This document shows positions 54,056 through 63,645 of a stretch of DNA of 64,000 bases, piece by piece. The number at the start of each line of letters is the position of its first letter. The first letter of the stretch is position 1. The notes below the pieces were generated by a model that made no database searches, was not told the DNA's origin, and worked only from the letters and a program-made list of their open reading frames with translations. The position numbers were made by a program, and so were the translations under genes. This stretch comes from Muribaculaceae bacterium (GTDB lineage: Bacteria > Bacteroidota > Bacteroidia > Bacteroidales > Muribaculaceae). The stretch is taken from the NCBI GenBank assembly GCA_022508985.1, contig JAFLUA010000003.1, positions 124,001-188,000 on the forward strand, read 5' to 3'.

Positions 54056-56232
54056 TAGAAATATTTCTTCAAGAAGGTTCGTGCAAGCTCGACGGGGTCT
54101 TCATCGCTAAGGTCGGTAGCGTCGGAGTGAGAATTGACCCACTCTTCTTCCCATTTTATTATGCGAGCACGGAAATCGGCTTCGTCGAAAACCTCGCCAC
54201 GTTCCATGCACTCGATCAGCTCGCCTATAAACTTGGACCAGCGCACCTTATAGTATCCGGAAATCAGGCCGCTCCAGTGGCGGTTGGCATAGTCGTTAAG
54301 CACAGTCCCTGGATAGCCCCATGTTGTCAATAGCGAGCGGGCATCTTTTTCGTACACGTCTTTTTCACTATCGTCGAGGCCCTTGCTTCGTGCGCTGTCA
54401 ATCCATTTTTTCAACGAATAATCGGCATTTGTGGCCATTATCCTATCGAGGTCGGTTAAGAGTGACTCCATTTGCGCGCCAAGCGCTTTAACCTTATCGG
54501 TGTTATTGTTGTTATAAGCCGCGGTAAGCGAGTCGCGCATCGCCATAAACTCATTGCTGAGCGCTTGCCGGGTGAGGTTCATAACGTCGAAGCGATAAGC
54601 CTTGCTATCGATATTAGGCGCTGCCTCAAGAAGGGTTTTGAGGGCTGCTACCAGGTCGCTGTTGTCGTATGAATAGTTGGCGTTGGCGCACCCCGATGTG
54701 CGGGCCGTCAACGAGGGCCGCACGTTAGTGAGGCCGCCCTGCCCGTTTAGCGATTTCGCAACATATACCTTGTCGTTTAAGATATGCCAGGCCTTATTGA
54801 CGGCCGCGTCGTGCTTGGCACCACGAGTATCGGCCCATAGGTCGACCCACGCGTCGGGCGTCAGCTCAGGGTTCCACACCTTGGCGAGCATAAATTCATG
54901 CATTATGGGGTTTACATCGAGGCCTTCGAGGGTGCCGCCCATGCCACACTTATTATCGCCGCCCTGCTCTAAAAAATCGTTGATACGCTTGTCGACAACG
55001 CCCAAATCGCCTATTAGCATCGTGTTGCCTCCAAAATTGCCGAGATAACACAAGATATAGGGCTTGCCAAAATATGCGTCGGTTAACTCCCACACCGGCT
55101 GCGCTTCGCAATAATAGTCGAGAAGTATCAAGCCTTTGTCGGGCACTCCTTCGAGGAAGGCCTTGATGCGAGGCTTTGTCCAATGCTCGGAGTCGTTATA
55201 GAACGTCCATGTCATCTGGAGCCAACGAGCCTCGGGGTCGGCCGCCGTTAATGTAGAATAGATGTTAGCCGAAACATTGCGCAGAAAATCTTCGCTCCAA
55301 TCCGGAGAATCAAGCTCGTTAAACGGGTCGACGCCGTAGATATGGTCGCTGCCGTAAATGCTGTCTTGGAGTGTTACAAATTTATGTTGTATCTCGGCGT
55401 AAAGAGGATCCGACGGGTCGAGAAACCAAGTGTTGTCGTCGCCTCGAAAGCCGCACCACTGCTTGTGACGCGTTATTTTAGCATCGGGATATAGCTCTTT
55501 CAAGGCACTAGGCACGTGTCCGCTAAACGCTGGTAAGACGGGTTTCATGCCGAGCTGGCGCTCACGCAATAGTATTTGTTTCTGAAGGTCTTCATTTATC
55601 TTGAGCCAATTTAACGATAAGGGTCCGGCATAGTGGTCGATATTGGCCATCCAGTGCCACGGCAAGTGCGACGGCCCGGTAAAAGACTGTAAGATGGCAT
55701 CGCTCGAGAGGCCGAAACTCAGCCATGTTTCATACCATATTTTTTCCTGGCCTGTCATGGCAAGCGGCATATTTATACCGTTGAGTGCCATCCAGTCGAT
55801 GAAACGCTCCCAATCGGTCCAACTCCAATAAGGCATAGTGTAGCCAAAAGTACAATAATTGAGGAAGAAACGCTCGTCGACAACGGCTTTCCCTGTTATG
55901 GGTGCTTCGGGGAGAATAATCGCCTCGGGCAATTCTACCGGCTGAGAGGCAAACCACGACACACTCGTGCCAAGGGTTTGTCGTAGATAATTATTCAGAC
56001 CGACACTCATCGCAATAGCCGAAGAGCCTTGGATAAGAATTTTTTCATTGCGTGACGACACAGAATAGAAATCGTCTACACCCGCCACTTCTTCAAAAAT
56101 AATATTATCTGCCAGGCGTGGCGCCACCCTGCAAGCCAAATCGTAGGCTGCTTTTTCGCTTTCATAACCCATAACTGTAATACAAATGCCGATGAGACAA
56201 CTAATTGCGGCAAATCTACGCGGTATTTTCAT
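54055..56232 (-). CDS. GH89 alpha-N-acetylglucosaminidase
   Basis: 725 residues with a Sec signal peptide (ISCLIGICITVMG). The order is the NAGLU N-terminal domain, the TIM barrel (FLNYCTFGYTMPYWSWTDWERF, MALNGINMPLAMTGQEKIWYE, YGVDPFNELDSPDW with the probable acid/base Glu) and the C-terminal helical domain (LLTDLDRIMATNADYSLKKWI). The family cleaves alpha-linked GlcNAc, for example from mucin or heparan sulfate. A -7 box lies upstream, divergent from the M48 gene. Confidence 0.95.
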   Translation of the reverse strand: MKIPRRFAAISCLIGICITVMGYESEKAAYDLACRVAPRLADNIIFEEVAGVDDFYSVSSRNEKILIQGSSAIAMSVGLNNYLRQTLGTSVSWFASQPVELPEAIILPEAPITGKAVVDERFFLNYCTFGYTMPYWSWTDWERFIDWMALNGINMPLAMTGQEKIWYETWLSFGLSSDAILQSFTGPSHLPWHWMANIDHYAGPLSLNWLKINEDLQKQILLRERQLGMKPVLPAFSGHVPSALKELYPDAKITRHKQWCGFRGDDNTWFLDPSDPLYAEIQHKFVTLQDSIYGSDHIYGVDPFNELDSPDWSEDFLRNVSANIYSTLTAADPEARWLQMTWTFYNDSEHWTKPRIKAFLEGVPDKGLILLDYYCEAQPVWELTDAYFGKPYILCYLGNFGGNTMLIGDLGVVDKRINDFLEQGGDNKCGMGGTLEGLDVNPIMHEFMLAKVWNPELTPDAWVDLWADTRGAKHDAAVNKAWHILNDKVYVAKSLNGQGGLTNVRPSLTARTSGCANANYSYDNSDLVAALKTLLEAAPNIDSKAYRFDVMNLTRQALSNEFMAMRDSLTAAYNNNNTDKVKALGAQMESLLTDLDRIMATNADYSLKKWIDSARSKGLDDSEKDVYEKDARSLLTTWGYPGTVLNDYANRHWSGLISGYYKVRWSKFIGELIECMERGEVFDEADFRARIIKWEEEWVNSHSDATDLSDEDPVELARTFLKKYF

Positions 56233-56273
56233 ATAAAAAGTTGCAACTTTAGTGTGTTTAGTACTCTACGAAA

Positions 56274-56281
56274 CAAAAGTA
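56274..56281 (-). promoter_or_regulatory. Candidate -7 element for the GH89 gene
   Basis: Minus-strand TACTTTTG about 42 bases before the start codon. No clear TTG at the right distance. Confidence 0.35.
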
Positions 56282-56299
56282 CGCAATTTATTTTGTCTG

Positions 56300-56330
56300 T
56301 TGCGAGTAAATAATAAAATAATTACTTTTG
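56300..56330 (+). promoter_or_regulatory. Promoter for the M48 protease gene
   Basis: TTG at 56300 and TACTTTTG at 56323-56330 with a 20-base spacer. Confidence 0.6.
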
Positions 56331-56368
56331 CGGGAGTATAACATGCAAAAATACAAAAAACACCAAAT

Positions 56369-57160
56369 ATGCTTAAAAGACTCATCACCATTGCACTTGC
56401 AATAGCAGTATGCTGTGCAGGCGCCGACGCCCAACTAAAGATTGGCAAACGCACTATTGATACTTCGAAGGCTATCAAAGCCGTTAGCGATGTGGCTTCG
56501 GCCGTAACACTCAGCGATACCGACATCGCCCGCATGAGCCACGAATCGGTGGAGTGGATGGATGCCCACAACCCTATCGACGACGGTGATTACGACGCAC
56601 GCCTCAAACGTCTCACCGAAGGCATTACCGAAGTCGACGGCCTAAAGCTCAACTTCAAGGTCTACAACGTTGTCGACATTAATGCTTTTGCATGTGGCGA
56701 CGGCTCGATTCGCGTATTCTCCGCCCTGATGGATATCATGGACGACGATGAACTGATGTCGATTATAGGCCACGAAATAGGCCATGTGGTGCATCACGAT
56801 GTTAAAGACGCTATGAAAAACGCCTACCTCGCATCGGCGGCTCGCAACGCCATCGGGGCTACCGGCGGCACTCTTGCTAAACTCTCCGACTCGCAACTCG
56901 GCGACCTGGCATCGGCCTTCATGGACGCTAAATTTTCACAGAAACAAGAATATGCTGCCGACGAATACGGCTTCGAGTTTGCCGTTAAACATGGCTTCAG
57001 CCCCTACGGTATGGCTAACGGCCTTAACAAACTGGTAGAGTTATCGCAAGGAGCTAAAGCCTCGGCTATCCAAAAGATGTTTTCATCACACCCCGATAGC
57101 GCCAAGCGTGCCGCCAAAATGAAAGAAAAAGCCGACGAATACACCGCTCAAAACCCTTAA
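56369..57160 (+). CDS. M48-family metalloprotease
   Basis: 263 residues with a Sec signal peptide (LITIALAIAVCCAGADAQ). The zinc motif HEIGH (residues 135-139 in IGHEIGHVVHHD) and the downstream Glu in EYAADEYGFEFAVKH define an M48 peptidase, with the YAADEYG third-ligand region. The layout (single soluble domain, FSSHPDSAKRAAKM at the end) resembles Loi-type periplasmic M48 proteins involved in envelope quality control. The gene is divergent from the GH89 gene. Confidence 0.92.
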   Translation: MLKRLITIALAIAVCCAGADAQLKIGKRTIDTSKAIKAVSDVASAVTLSDTDIARMSHESVEWMDAHNPIDDGDYDARLKRLTEGITEVDGLKLNFKVYNVVDINAFACGDGSIRVFSALMDIMDDDELMSIIGHEIGHVVHHDVKDAMKNAYLASAARNAIGATGGTLAKLSDSQLGDLASAFMDAKFSQKQEYAADEYGFEFAVKHGFSPYGMANGLNKLVELSQGAKASAIQKMFSSHPDSAKRAAKMKEKADEYTAQNP

Positions 57161-57298
57161 CGACAGCTCTCTCCGCAAAAATAAGCCATCGCCGAGCCGT
57201 TTTCCCGAAAGCTATTACGGCACTTTGCTGTTTACTTGCCGTTTCAAGAAACAATTTACAAAATTCCAATATTCCCCGCCGGGATAGGGCCTAAAAAA

Positions 57299-57333
57299 GA
57301 GGTTGCGCTATTATCACACTAACAGCGCAACCT
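57299..57333 (+). terminator. Terminator after the M48 gene
   Basis: AGGTTGCGCT and AGCGCAACCT form a 10-bp stem with a 14-base loop, followed by GAGTTTTA. Confidence 0.75.
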
Positions 57334-57365
57334 CCTGAGTTTTAGCCAATTTATTGATTTTTCAA

Positions 57366-57587
57366 TCAATACTCTTCCTCATCCCATAGAAAATCTTCTT
57401 TGGAGGGATAATCGGGCCATATATCTTCGATTGACTCGTACACTTCGCCTTCGTCTTCGATCTCCTGCAGGTTTTCGATAACTTCGAGTGGCGAGCCGCT
57501 ACGCATTGCATAGTCGATAAGCTCATCTTTTGTTGCGGGCCAGGGCGCGTCTTCGAGCTTCGAGGCCAATTCAAGTGTCCAATACAT
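57366..57587 (-). CDS. DUF2795-like small protein
   Basis: 73 residues with WPATKDELIDYAMRSGSPLEV and a following EDIWPDYPSKEDF, matching DUF2795-type proteins common in Bacteroidota. No function is established. It stands alone on the minus strand between the M48 terminator and the adenosyltransferase gene. Confidence 0.72.
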   Translation of the reverse strand: MYWTLELASKLEDAPWPATKDELIDYAMRSGSPLEVIENLQEIEDEGEVYESIEDIWPDYPSKEDFLWDEEEY

Positions 57588-57633
57588 ACGCTATAGATAT
57601 TTTAGGTGCGCAAAGTTAGTTATTTTATTATTT

Positions 57634-58191
57634 CTAACAAGATTTATCCCAAAATATTTCGTCGCAAGAGTTAAAAAAATTGATAGCACGACCCAGAACA
57701 AAGAGGTAATCGCTAAGTCGGTTGATATAATGCAGTATATTGGGGTCGACAGCGGTTGTCTCCGAGAGTGTTACAATCTGTCGCTCTGCCCTTCTCACCA
57801 CGGTGCGAGCAATGTTGGCTCTTGCGGCATCGGGGTGCCCCGCCGGCAGGATGAATCGATTGTGGCGAGGTAGCTCGGCATCGATGGCGTCGATTTCTGC
57901 TTCGAGTTTTTCGACGGCCTCGGACGGGAAGGGCGCAGGTTGCCATTTCGACTCGGGCTCGGTGGCTAATGCGGCTCCGATGTCGAATAGATGATTCATG
58001 ATGCGCATCAGCGTGGCGTTAGAGCCCTCGGGGAGCGAATCTGACGCGTTTAACAAGCCGAGCCATGAGTTTGCCTCATCAATGCTCCCGTAGGCCTCTA
58101 AACGCACGTTGTTTTTCGCCACGCGAGTGCCGCCAACGAGCGAACTGCTGCCGCTGTCGCCGGTGCGAGTGTAAACGTTACTTTTCGACAT
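57634..58191 (-). CDS. PduO-type cob(I)alamin adenosyltransferase
   Basis: 185 residues. The ATP-binding N-terminus YTRTGDSGSSSLVGGTRVAKN and the signature helices (YGSIDEANSWLGLL, RAERQIVTLSE, INRLSDYLFVLGRAIN) match the PduO/MMAB class, which makes adenosylcobalamin. It overlaps the upstream LOG-family gene by 14 bases, a frequent Bacteroidales pair. Confidence 0.94.
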   Translation of the reverse strand: MSKSNVYTRTGDSGSSSLVGGTRVAKNNVRLEAYGSIDEANSWLGLLNASDSLPEGSNATLMRIMNHLFDIGAALATEPESKWQPAPFPSEAVEKLEAEIDAIDAELPRHNRFILPAGHPDAARANIARTVVRRAERQIVTLSETTAVDPNILHYINRLSDYLFVLGRAINFFNSCDEIFWDKSC

Positions 58192-58723
58192 TGATTAAAG
58201 AGTTTAGCGCGTCGACCAATTGGTCGGTGGTGTGTGTTTCGGTAAGTATTTCGAGGCATTCGGCAGGCATCAAGCCACGCTCTGCCATAAGCTTGAGGTG
58301 AGCCAATACGTGGTCGAAGATTCCATCGGCATTATGTATGATGATGGGTTTTCGCTGCATGGTGAAGTTTAAATATGAAAACGAAGTCATGAATTCATCG
58401 AGAGTTCCATAACCGCCCGGGAGGACGACAAAGGCGTCGCCAAGCATCTGCATGATGCTTTTACGTTCGTTCAGGTCGGAGGTTGGCACCTTTTCATCGT
58501 TAAGGGGTGAGGCGAGGGCTCTTCGTCGAGCCGGAACGATGCCTACAACTTTCCCGCCGGCCTCTTTTGTGGCCAGGGCCACGGTATGCATCAGGCCCGA
58601 GTCGACACCGCCGTAGATTAGTTGAGCGCCGTTTTGTCCTATCCAATGGCCAACGGCACGTGTCGCTTCTTGCCAGGCGTCGGGCAGATTGTCGACCGAC
58701 GAACAATAAACCACAATTTTCAT
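58178..58723 (-). CDS. LOG-family (TIGR00730) nucleoside monophosphate phosphoribohydrolase
   Basis: 181 residues with a Rossmann-like fold. The phosphate motif GGVDSGLMHTVALATKEAGG and PGGYGTLDEFMTSFSY (PGGxGTxxE) define the LOG family, which removes the base from cytokinin or AMP-like monophosphates. The biological substrate in bacteria is often unknown. Its 3' end overlaps the adenosyltransferase start. Confidence 0.93.
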   Translation of the reverse strand: MKIVVYCSSVDNLPDAWQEATRAVGHWIGQNGAQLIYGGVDSGLMHTVALATKEAGGKVVGIVPARRRALASPLNDEKVPTSDLNERKSIMQMLGDAFVVLPGGYGTLDEFMTSFSYLNFTMQRKPIIIHNADGIFDHVLAHLKLMAERGLMPAECLEILTETHTTDQLVDALNSLINVEK

Positions 58724-58753
58724 ATTTGTTTTCTTGCTAAGAGTGATATATAA

Positions 58754-58797
58754 AGAGAGGGTGCCCCTATCGAGAAAAAAGTCGAGGCATCCTCTCT
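58754..58797 (-). terminator. Hairpin terminator of the receptor-lipoprotein operon
   Basis: AGAGAGGGTGCC and GGCATCCTCTCT pair around a loop of about 20 bases. It resembles the hairpins at 5501 and 41559. Confidence 0.7.
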
Positions 58798-58809
58798 CTT
58801 ATTCAAAAA

Positions 58810-60900
58810 TTAGTAATTGTCGCCTTTCCCTACACCGTTTTCCCACCACGAGCATGATACGGGCGAGAATTTACCGGGAGCCACTACTTCGTAGATTGCG
58901 TCGTAGTAGTCGGTGGTAGAGCCGTTGTAGGCGCCGAAGTTGATGGTGTATAGCACCTGTATTCCGTCGACGGGTTTAGCGTCGGAGTGCAGTTTTTCCA
59001 TCGTAGCCAGGAACGATTCGTAGAAGAAACGATGTTTCTCGAGTTCTACCACTTCGTCGTCCGACATTGAGCCATATTCAGCCGGATACTGTGCTTTCGC
59101 AGCCGACGGACGAAGGTCGACGTTGCCTTGGTAGGCCGATGTGCCGGAGTAGTATTCGTTGTTGCCGTAAGATGTTACGTAGTATTTACCGCTCTTTATG
59201 TCGGTGTCGCCGAGCGGGCGGCAAATATTTTCATATACCCAGTCGACGGCTGTCTGGAAGTAAAGCGTGCTGAGTTCTTGATTACGGCCAGCGGGGAGGT
59301 GTACGTAGACGTTGGGGTCGTACATCCATTTTCCACCCGAACGTACAAATTGGTTTGTCTCTTCCACCACGAAGCTGTTTTCGCGCCAGCTGCCGTTTGC
59401 GTCGGCTATGTAAGCGGAGCTTTGATACGAGCTTTTGCCGCTTGCATATTGCACCCAATATACATATTTAATGGTGCCTTCGCTTGCATAGGGGTAGTTG
59501 GTGTTGAGATATTTCGATAAGTACGGCTCTGCTGTCGAGAGGTTGGGATAGCTTTGGCCCATCTTAGTGTAGTCGTCGGGGTTAAGGACGATGAAATCGG
59601 CGGGGATGCTCCATTTCGAGCCGTCGTAGTGGTAGACAGCGTTGAGAGAGACCGTCGGTACTGAAACGATGCCGCGAGAAGCCACTTTGGCCGCTTTTTT
59701 ATTCAGCGCTTTGCCATCGATTTCGGTAACGACAACATTGCAATAGCGGCTGCCGGCGATGGCTATGAAATAGCCGGTGATGCTCTGCTCTGTGCCGTCG
59801 ACAAGCAGTTCGCGAATTTCATCGGTAATGCCGTAAACGCTGCCTTGAGCGGTTTCGGCACCCTCGACTTTGATGTTGATATTATTGCCGTTAACGGCTG
59901 TTGTGCCCGATATTTTGCAGTAAACGCCGAGTTCGTTATCGGTGCGTGTTATAGCTTGGTCGAGCTCTTCGCTGGTGAAAACTTTAGGGCTTGGATATGA
60001 TACGGTTTCTACGTCGAATTTTTTCACCGAAGCCGACGCCCCGGTCACTTGCAGGCCTTTGTTATACGAGCCTATGGCGCCCGTTACTTCGAGTTGCTGA
60101 CCGATGGCGTATGTCGACGGGTCGTAGTTAGAGCCCATATAAACGAATATCGTACCCGTGTTATCGGCAAGCATATAGCCTTGGCTACAAGCCGCCATAA
60201 CGGTGCCGCGAATGGTTACGTTTTCATCACCCGAGGCCACCGATGTGAGGATGGAGGTAGGCTCAAACTCAACGGGCTCTTCGGGCTCGCTATTGCCTCC
60301 GCCCCCGAACACCGGCTCTTGCGTTGCCATGCGATAGTTGACAATGCAGAAGGTGCCGTTGTTGGGCGTGACATAGTCGCTAAGTATTGCCGGGATGTAT
60401 TTTTCGGCCGGCATTGAAGGCGTAAAGGCCAACACATAGTCGTCGCTACCCCACACGTCTTCGAAGTATTGGTCGTCGGAGATTGTGTATTGTTGCACAG
60501 TTTTCGACTCGGTGTAAATTTCGGGTTCGGCTTCGGTTACTTTGTATGTTAGTTTCACCGATGAGCCGTCGGTAAGAGTAAAGTACGGGAAGCTTGTCGA
60601 GCTCAAGAACGCGGGCACATAGTCGGCAGCTGGTATCGTCGCCGAGAAGCGTTTAAGCGAGCCTACGAGCTTGAGATCGTCGATTTTTTCACCGGCAAGC
60701 GCCGTGTTTGTCGCATTCGAAGCGATAGCGTTGTAGTCGGCATCGCTAAGCGTATATTCTATTGATTGCTTATTGGCCTTTGCTTGACTTTCAAACTCCT
60801 CAAAGCCGTCAAGCCCGTTGTTCCACGAGTTTTCGTCGCAGGCCGTAAGAGCGCAGGCCAAGCCTATGGCCACAATAGCGTGGATATATCTTGTTTTCAT
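58810..60900 (-). CDS. OB-fold surface lipoprotein, unknown, paired with a TonB receptor
   Basis: 696 residues with a lipoprotein signal (LACALTACDENSW). The N-terminal 200 residues have two similar repeats (IPAADYVPAFLSSTSFPYFTL and MPAEKYIPAILSDYVTPNNG). An OB-fold-like region follows (SVASGDENVTIRGTVMAACS, GQQLEVTGAIGSYNKGLQV), then a large C-terminal domain with no clear family. It follows the TonB receptor by 15 bases and probably acts as its surface lipoprotein in place of SusD. Cargo is unknown. Confidence 0.75.
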   Translation of the reverse strand: MKTRYIHAIVAIGLACALTACDENSWNNGLDGFEEFESQAKANKQSIEYTLSDADYNAIASNATNTALAGEKIDDLKLVGSLKRFSATIPAADYVPAFLSSTSFPYFTLTDGSSVKLTYKVTEAEPEIYTESKTVQQYTISDDQYFEDVWGSDDYVLAFTPSMPAEKYIPAILSDYVTPNNGTFCIVNYRMATQEPVFGGGGNSEPEEPVEFEPTSILTSVASGDENVTIRGTVMAACSQGYMLADNTGTIFVYMGSNYDPSTYAIGQQLEVTGAIGSYNKGLQVTGASASVKKFDVETVSYPSPKVFTSEELDQAITRTDNELGVYCKISGTTAVNGNNINIKVEGAETAQGSVYGITDEIRELLVDGTEQSITGYFIAIAGSRYCNVVVTEIDGKALNKKAAKVASRGIVSVPTVSLNAVYHYDGSKWSIPADFIVLNPDDYTKMGQSYPNLSTAEPYLSKYLNTNYPYASEGTIKYVYWVQYASGKSSYQSSAYIADANGSWRENSFVVEETNQFVRSGGKWMYDPNVYVHLPAGRNQELSTLYFQTAVDWVYENICRPLGDTDIKSGKYYVTSYGNNEYYSGTSAYQGNVDLRPSAAKAQYPAEYGSMSDDEVVELEKHRFFYESFLATMEKLHSDAKPVDGIQVLYTINFGAYNGSTTDYYDAIYEVVAPGKFSPVSCSWWENGVGKGDNY

Positions 60901-60915
60901 ATAATAAACTTACTC

Positions 60916-63645
60916 TTAGAATTTAACACGGAGTTTTAATGAATAGGTGCGTCCGGTTGTGTAGAATACACCATAGAGGTTATCCCAACGGGCGTCTTCG
61001 GCAGAGTTGCTCCACGCATCAACTATGAAATAGTGGTTGAGCAAGTTGTGGATATTGCCATAGAGAGTAGCTTCTACGCCCCCGAATTTGAAGCGGTAAG
61101 AAGCGTTTACGTCGAGCTGATTGCCCCAGGGTATGCGCCACGGATTGGCCACATTTATCTCCTGATTGAAGCTCGGCACCGAGATTGAATAGTCGGAATA
61201 ATTGCGGTCGTTAACCTTCCAATCGGCACCTATACGGAAGCCTTCGAACGGGCGGAATTGAGCTCCGATAGCAGCTGTCGTTTGAGCCGAGCCACCGACC
61301 TTAACGCCTTTCTGATTGAGGATACCCCAAGCATGGTCTTCGGCCATAATGCCGGAAGCGAGGTTGCCGGCAGAGTCTTTCAACGGTTCGCCGTTCTGAT
61401 TGTAGAAATAGCCCTTTGAATTGCTGTCCCAGATATAGTCGCCTAAAGATAGCATACCTGTTATTTCAACCCATTTAGCGGGGATGAAAGTAGCGTTTAT
61501 TTCAATACCCATGTGTCGGGCGTTGACACCTGTAAGGTTGAGGGCGTAGCGGTCGCCGGCGTGTGTGCCTTGCTCGATAACGCCGCCTCTCACCGACGTT
61601 TTGTCGATCCACTTGGTGAAATAGCCGTTGACTGTTGCCGAGAACATTCTCGAGCGGAAGTTATAGCCAACTTCGGCCGAAATGATTTTTTCATTTACGG
61701 GGTCGGGGTTTACGGCGTTTGAGGTAGCTTGAGATAGGAAAACGCCGTTGGCGAAGAATGGTGCACGCGATATATAACCTACGTTTACAAAAGCGCTGTT
61801 ATGGCGGTCGAAATTATAGTTGGCACCAAATTTTGCGGTACCACCAAGGAAGGAGTAGACGGGCGTTTTGCCGTGTTCTGCGTCGTAATAGAATTTATCG
61901 ATTCTTTGATATCCGGTGTGGCTGAGCGAGCCGGCCAGAACCATATTGAGTTTTTTGTCGAGCAAGTTTAACTCGCCTTGCACATATGCGCCCTCTTGTT
62001 GAGTACGCCCCACATAGTTACGATAAACGATGTCGCCTATGCCTAATTTTTCGTACATCCATTCGGGGTCGGCAGCGGCGGCGTTATTGTACGACTTAAC
62101 GTTTTTACGCGAGCTGTCGTCCATGTAGTATTCGCCGTCGTAGAGGTCGATAATGCGGCTGTCGTGGTAGCCCACGTAGTAGCGCATATCTAAACCGGCA
62201 AGGAAGTTGAGCTTCTTCTCGAAGAAGCTGTTTTGATATGTTGAAACAAGGCCATACCAGTTGTGGGAGTTATTCGATTCGGCCATTACCATGTTAGAGC
62301 CCGTGGTGCTGGCTCTGTTCATAAGCTGTATCTCATCGTAGGCGAAGGTGCCGTCGGGATGGCGGAACAATGTGTTGGCAACGCCGTTTGTAGCGCCATA
62401 CCAGCTTGCATTCGATAGGCTCACACCATTATAATAGCCACGACCTTGTCCGCTATAGCCGCCGCCTTTTGCAAAAGAGGCATAGATGGTGGTGGAGAGC
62501 GACGATTTGTTGTTGATTTGCCAGATGTGTGCTAATGAAATCTGTGGCTTGTGGTAAGTGTTGCGATTCGACGAACGAACTTGTCCGTTAAGGTCGTAGC
62601 CAAAGGTAGCATTATACTTATACGGGCTATCGCTACCCATCACACGCTTGCCGTAAGTTTGGTATTCGATAATCGAAAGGCCGTCTTTATTACCGCGTTT
62701 ATTGTGTGTCTGTGGTGCGCCAAAAGCAGTAAGCGACAGCTGGTGCTTTTCGTTAAGGCGCTTTGAAATATTCACAAAGTAGTTGTAGGAAGAGAAATCG
62801 GTGCCTTGAACGTATCCGTCGCCCCATTTGTGTGAGCCGAGGACTGTCATCGCCCAACCGTTTTTCAGGTTGCCCGACGATACTTTGACACCCATTTCAT
62901 TATAACCGTCATTACCCAAGCCATACCATACGTGGCCGCCTTTTTCGGCATCAAGGCTCTGGGTAGTAACATTGATAGTGCCACCTATCGACGGTGCCGA
63001 AAGCACAGCAGCGCCAAGGCCTCGTTGGGTCTGGATGTTAGCGGCAACATCGCCAAGACCGCCCCAGTTGCTCCAGTACACCCAACCGCCTTCCATGTCG
63101 TTTACGGGGATACCATTTACGAGAACGGCAACGTTGGCGCTCTGGAAGCCGCGCATATTGATTTTAGCATCGCCAAAGCCGCCGCCGTCTTTTGTGGCCC
63201 ACACGCCCGGAGTTGTGTTGAGTATTTCGGGCAACTCTTGAGTGCCGAGTTTTATATCAATCTCAGCCTTATTTACTTGCGATACTGCCACCGGTGTTTG
63301 GCGGGTACGAGCTAACGATTGAGTAACGACAACGTCGTTGAGCATTTCCTTCGAGGGACGCAGTGCTATCGTTCCCATATCAGCCTTAACACCCACTTCG
63401 AGGGGTGAGTAACCGACGTAGCTAATGGTGAGAAGACGGGTCCCGTCGGGAACTTTTACACTGAAAGCACCATAAATATCAGTGGTGCCCAATGGTTGTC
63501 CGCCGGTAATAACGATGCTCGCGCCTATTATAGCCTCGCCTTCTTCGTCTATTACCGTTCCTTTACACGTGATGGTCGCTCCGGCTCCGACTGCATATGC
63601 CATCGTTAGCCAAAGCGCGATGAAAACCGAAAAAAGTCGTTTCAT
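60916..63645 (-). CDS. TonB-dependent outer-membrane receptor
   Basis: 909 residues: Sec signal peptide (ALWLTMAYAVGAGA), a CarboxypepD_reg-like domain (CKGTVIDEEGEAIIGASIVI, LLTISYVGYSPLEVGV), a plug domain (VSQVNKAEIDIKLGTQELPEIL, INMRGFQSANVAVLVNGIPVND) and a 22-strand-type barrel ending YSLKLRVKF with the terminal Phe. It is larger than BtuB-type receptors and not next to a SusD, but an OB-fold lipoprotein gene follows. It imports an unidentified substrate using TonB-ExbBD energy. Confidence 0.92.
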   Translation of the reverse strand: MKRLFSVFIALWLTMAYAVGAGATITCKGTVIDEEGEAIIGASIVITGGQPLGTTDIYGAFSVKVPDGTRLLTISYVGYSPLEVGVKADMGTIALRPSKEMLNDVVVTQSLARTRQTPVAVSQVNKAEIDIKLGTQELPEILNTTPGVWATKDGGGFGDAKINMRGFQSANVAVLVNGIPVNDMEGGWVYWSNWGGLGDVAANIQTQRGLGAAVLSAPSIGGTINVTTQSLDAEKGGHVWYGLGNDGYNEMGVKVSSGNLKNGWAMTVLGSHKWGDGYVQGTDFSSYNYFVNISKRLNEKHQLSLTAFGAPQTHNKRGNKDGLSIIEYQTYGKRVMGSDSPYKYNATFGYDLNGQVRSSNRNTYHKPQISLAHIWQINNKSSLSTTIYASFAKGGGYSGQGRGYYNGVSLSNASWYGATNGVANTLFRHPDGTFAYDEIQLMNRASTTGSNMVMAESNNSHNWYGLVSTYQNSFFEKKLNFLAGLDMRYYVGYHDSRIIDLYDGEYYMDDSSRKNVKSYNNAAAADPEWMYEKLGIGDIVYRNYVGRTQQEGAYVQGELNLLDKKLNMVLAGSLSHTGYQRIDKFYYDAEHGKTPVYSFLGGTAKFGANYNFDRHNSAFVNVGYISRAPFFANGVFLSQATSNAVNPDPVNEKIISAEVGYNFRSRMFSATVNGYFTKWIDKTSVRGGVIEQGTHAGDRYALNLTGVNARHMGIEINATFIPAKWVEITGMLSLGDYIWDSNSKGYFYNQNGEPLKDSAGNLASGIMAEDHAWGILNQKGVKVGGSAQTTAAIGAQFRPFEGFRIGADWKVNDRNYSDYSISVPSFNQEINVANPWRIPWGNQLDVNASYRFKFGGVEATLYGNIHNLLNHYFIVDAWSNSAEDARWDNLYGVFYTTGRTYSLKLRVKF

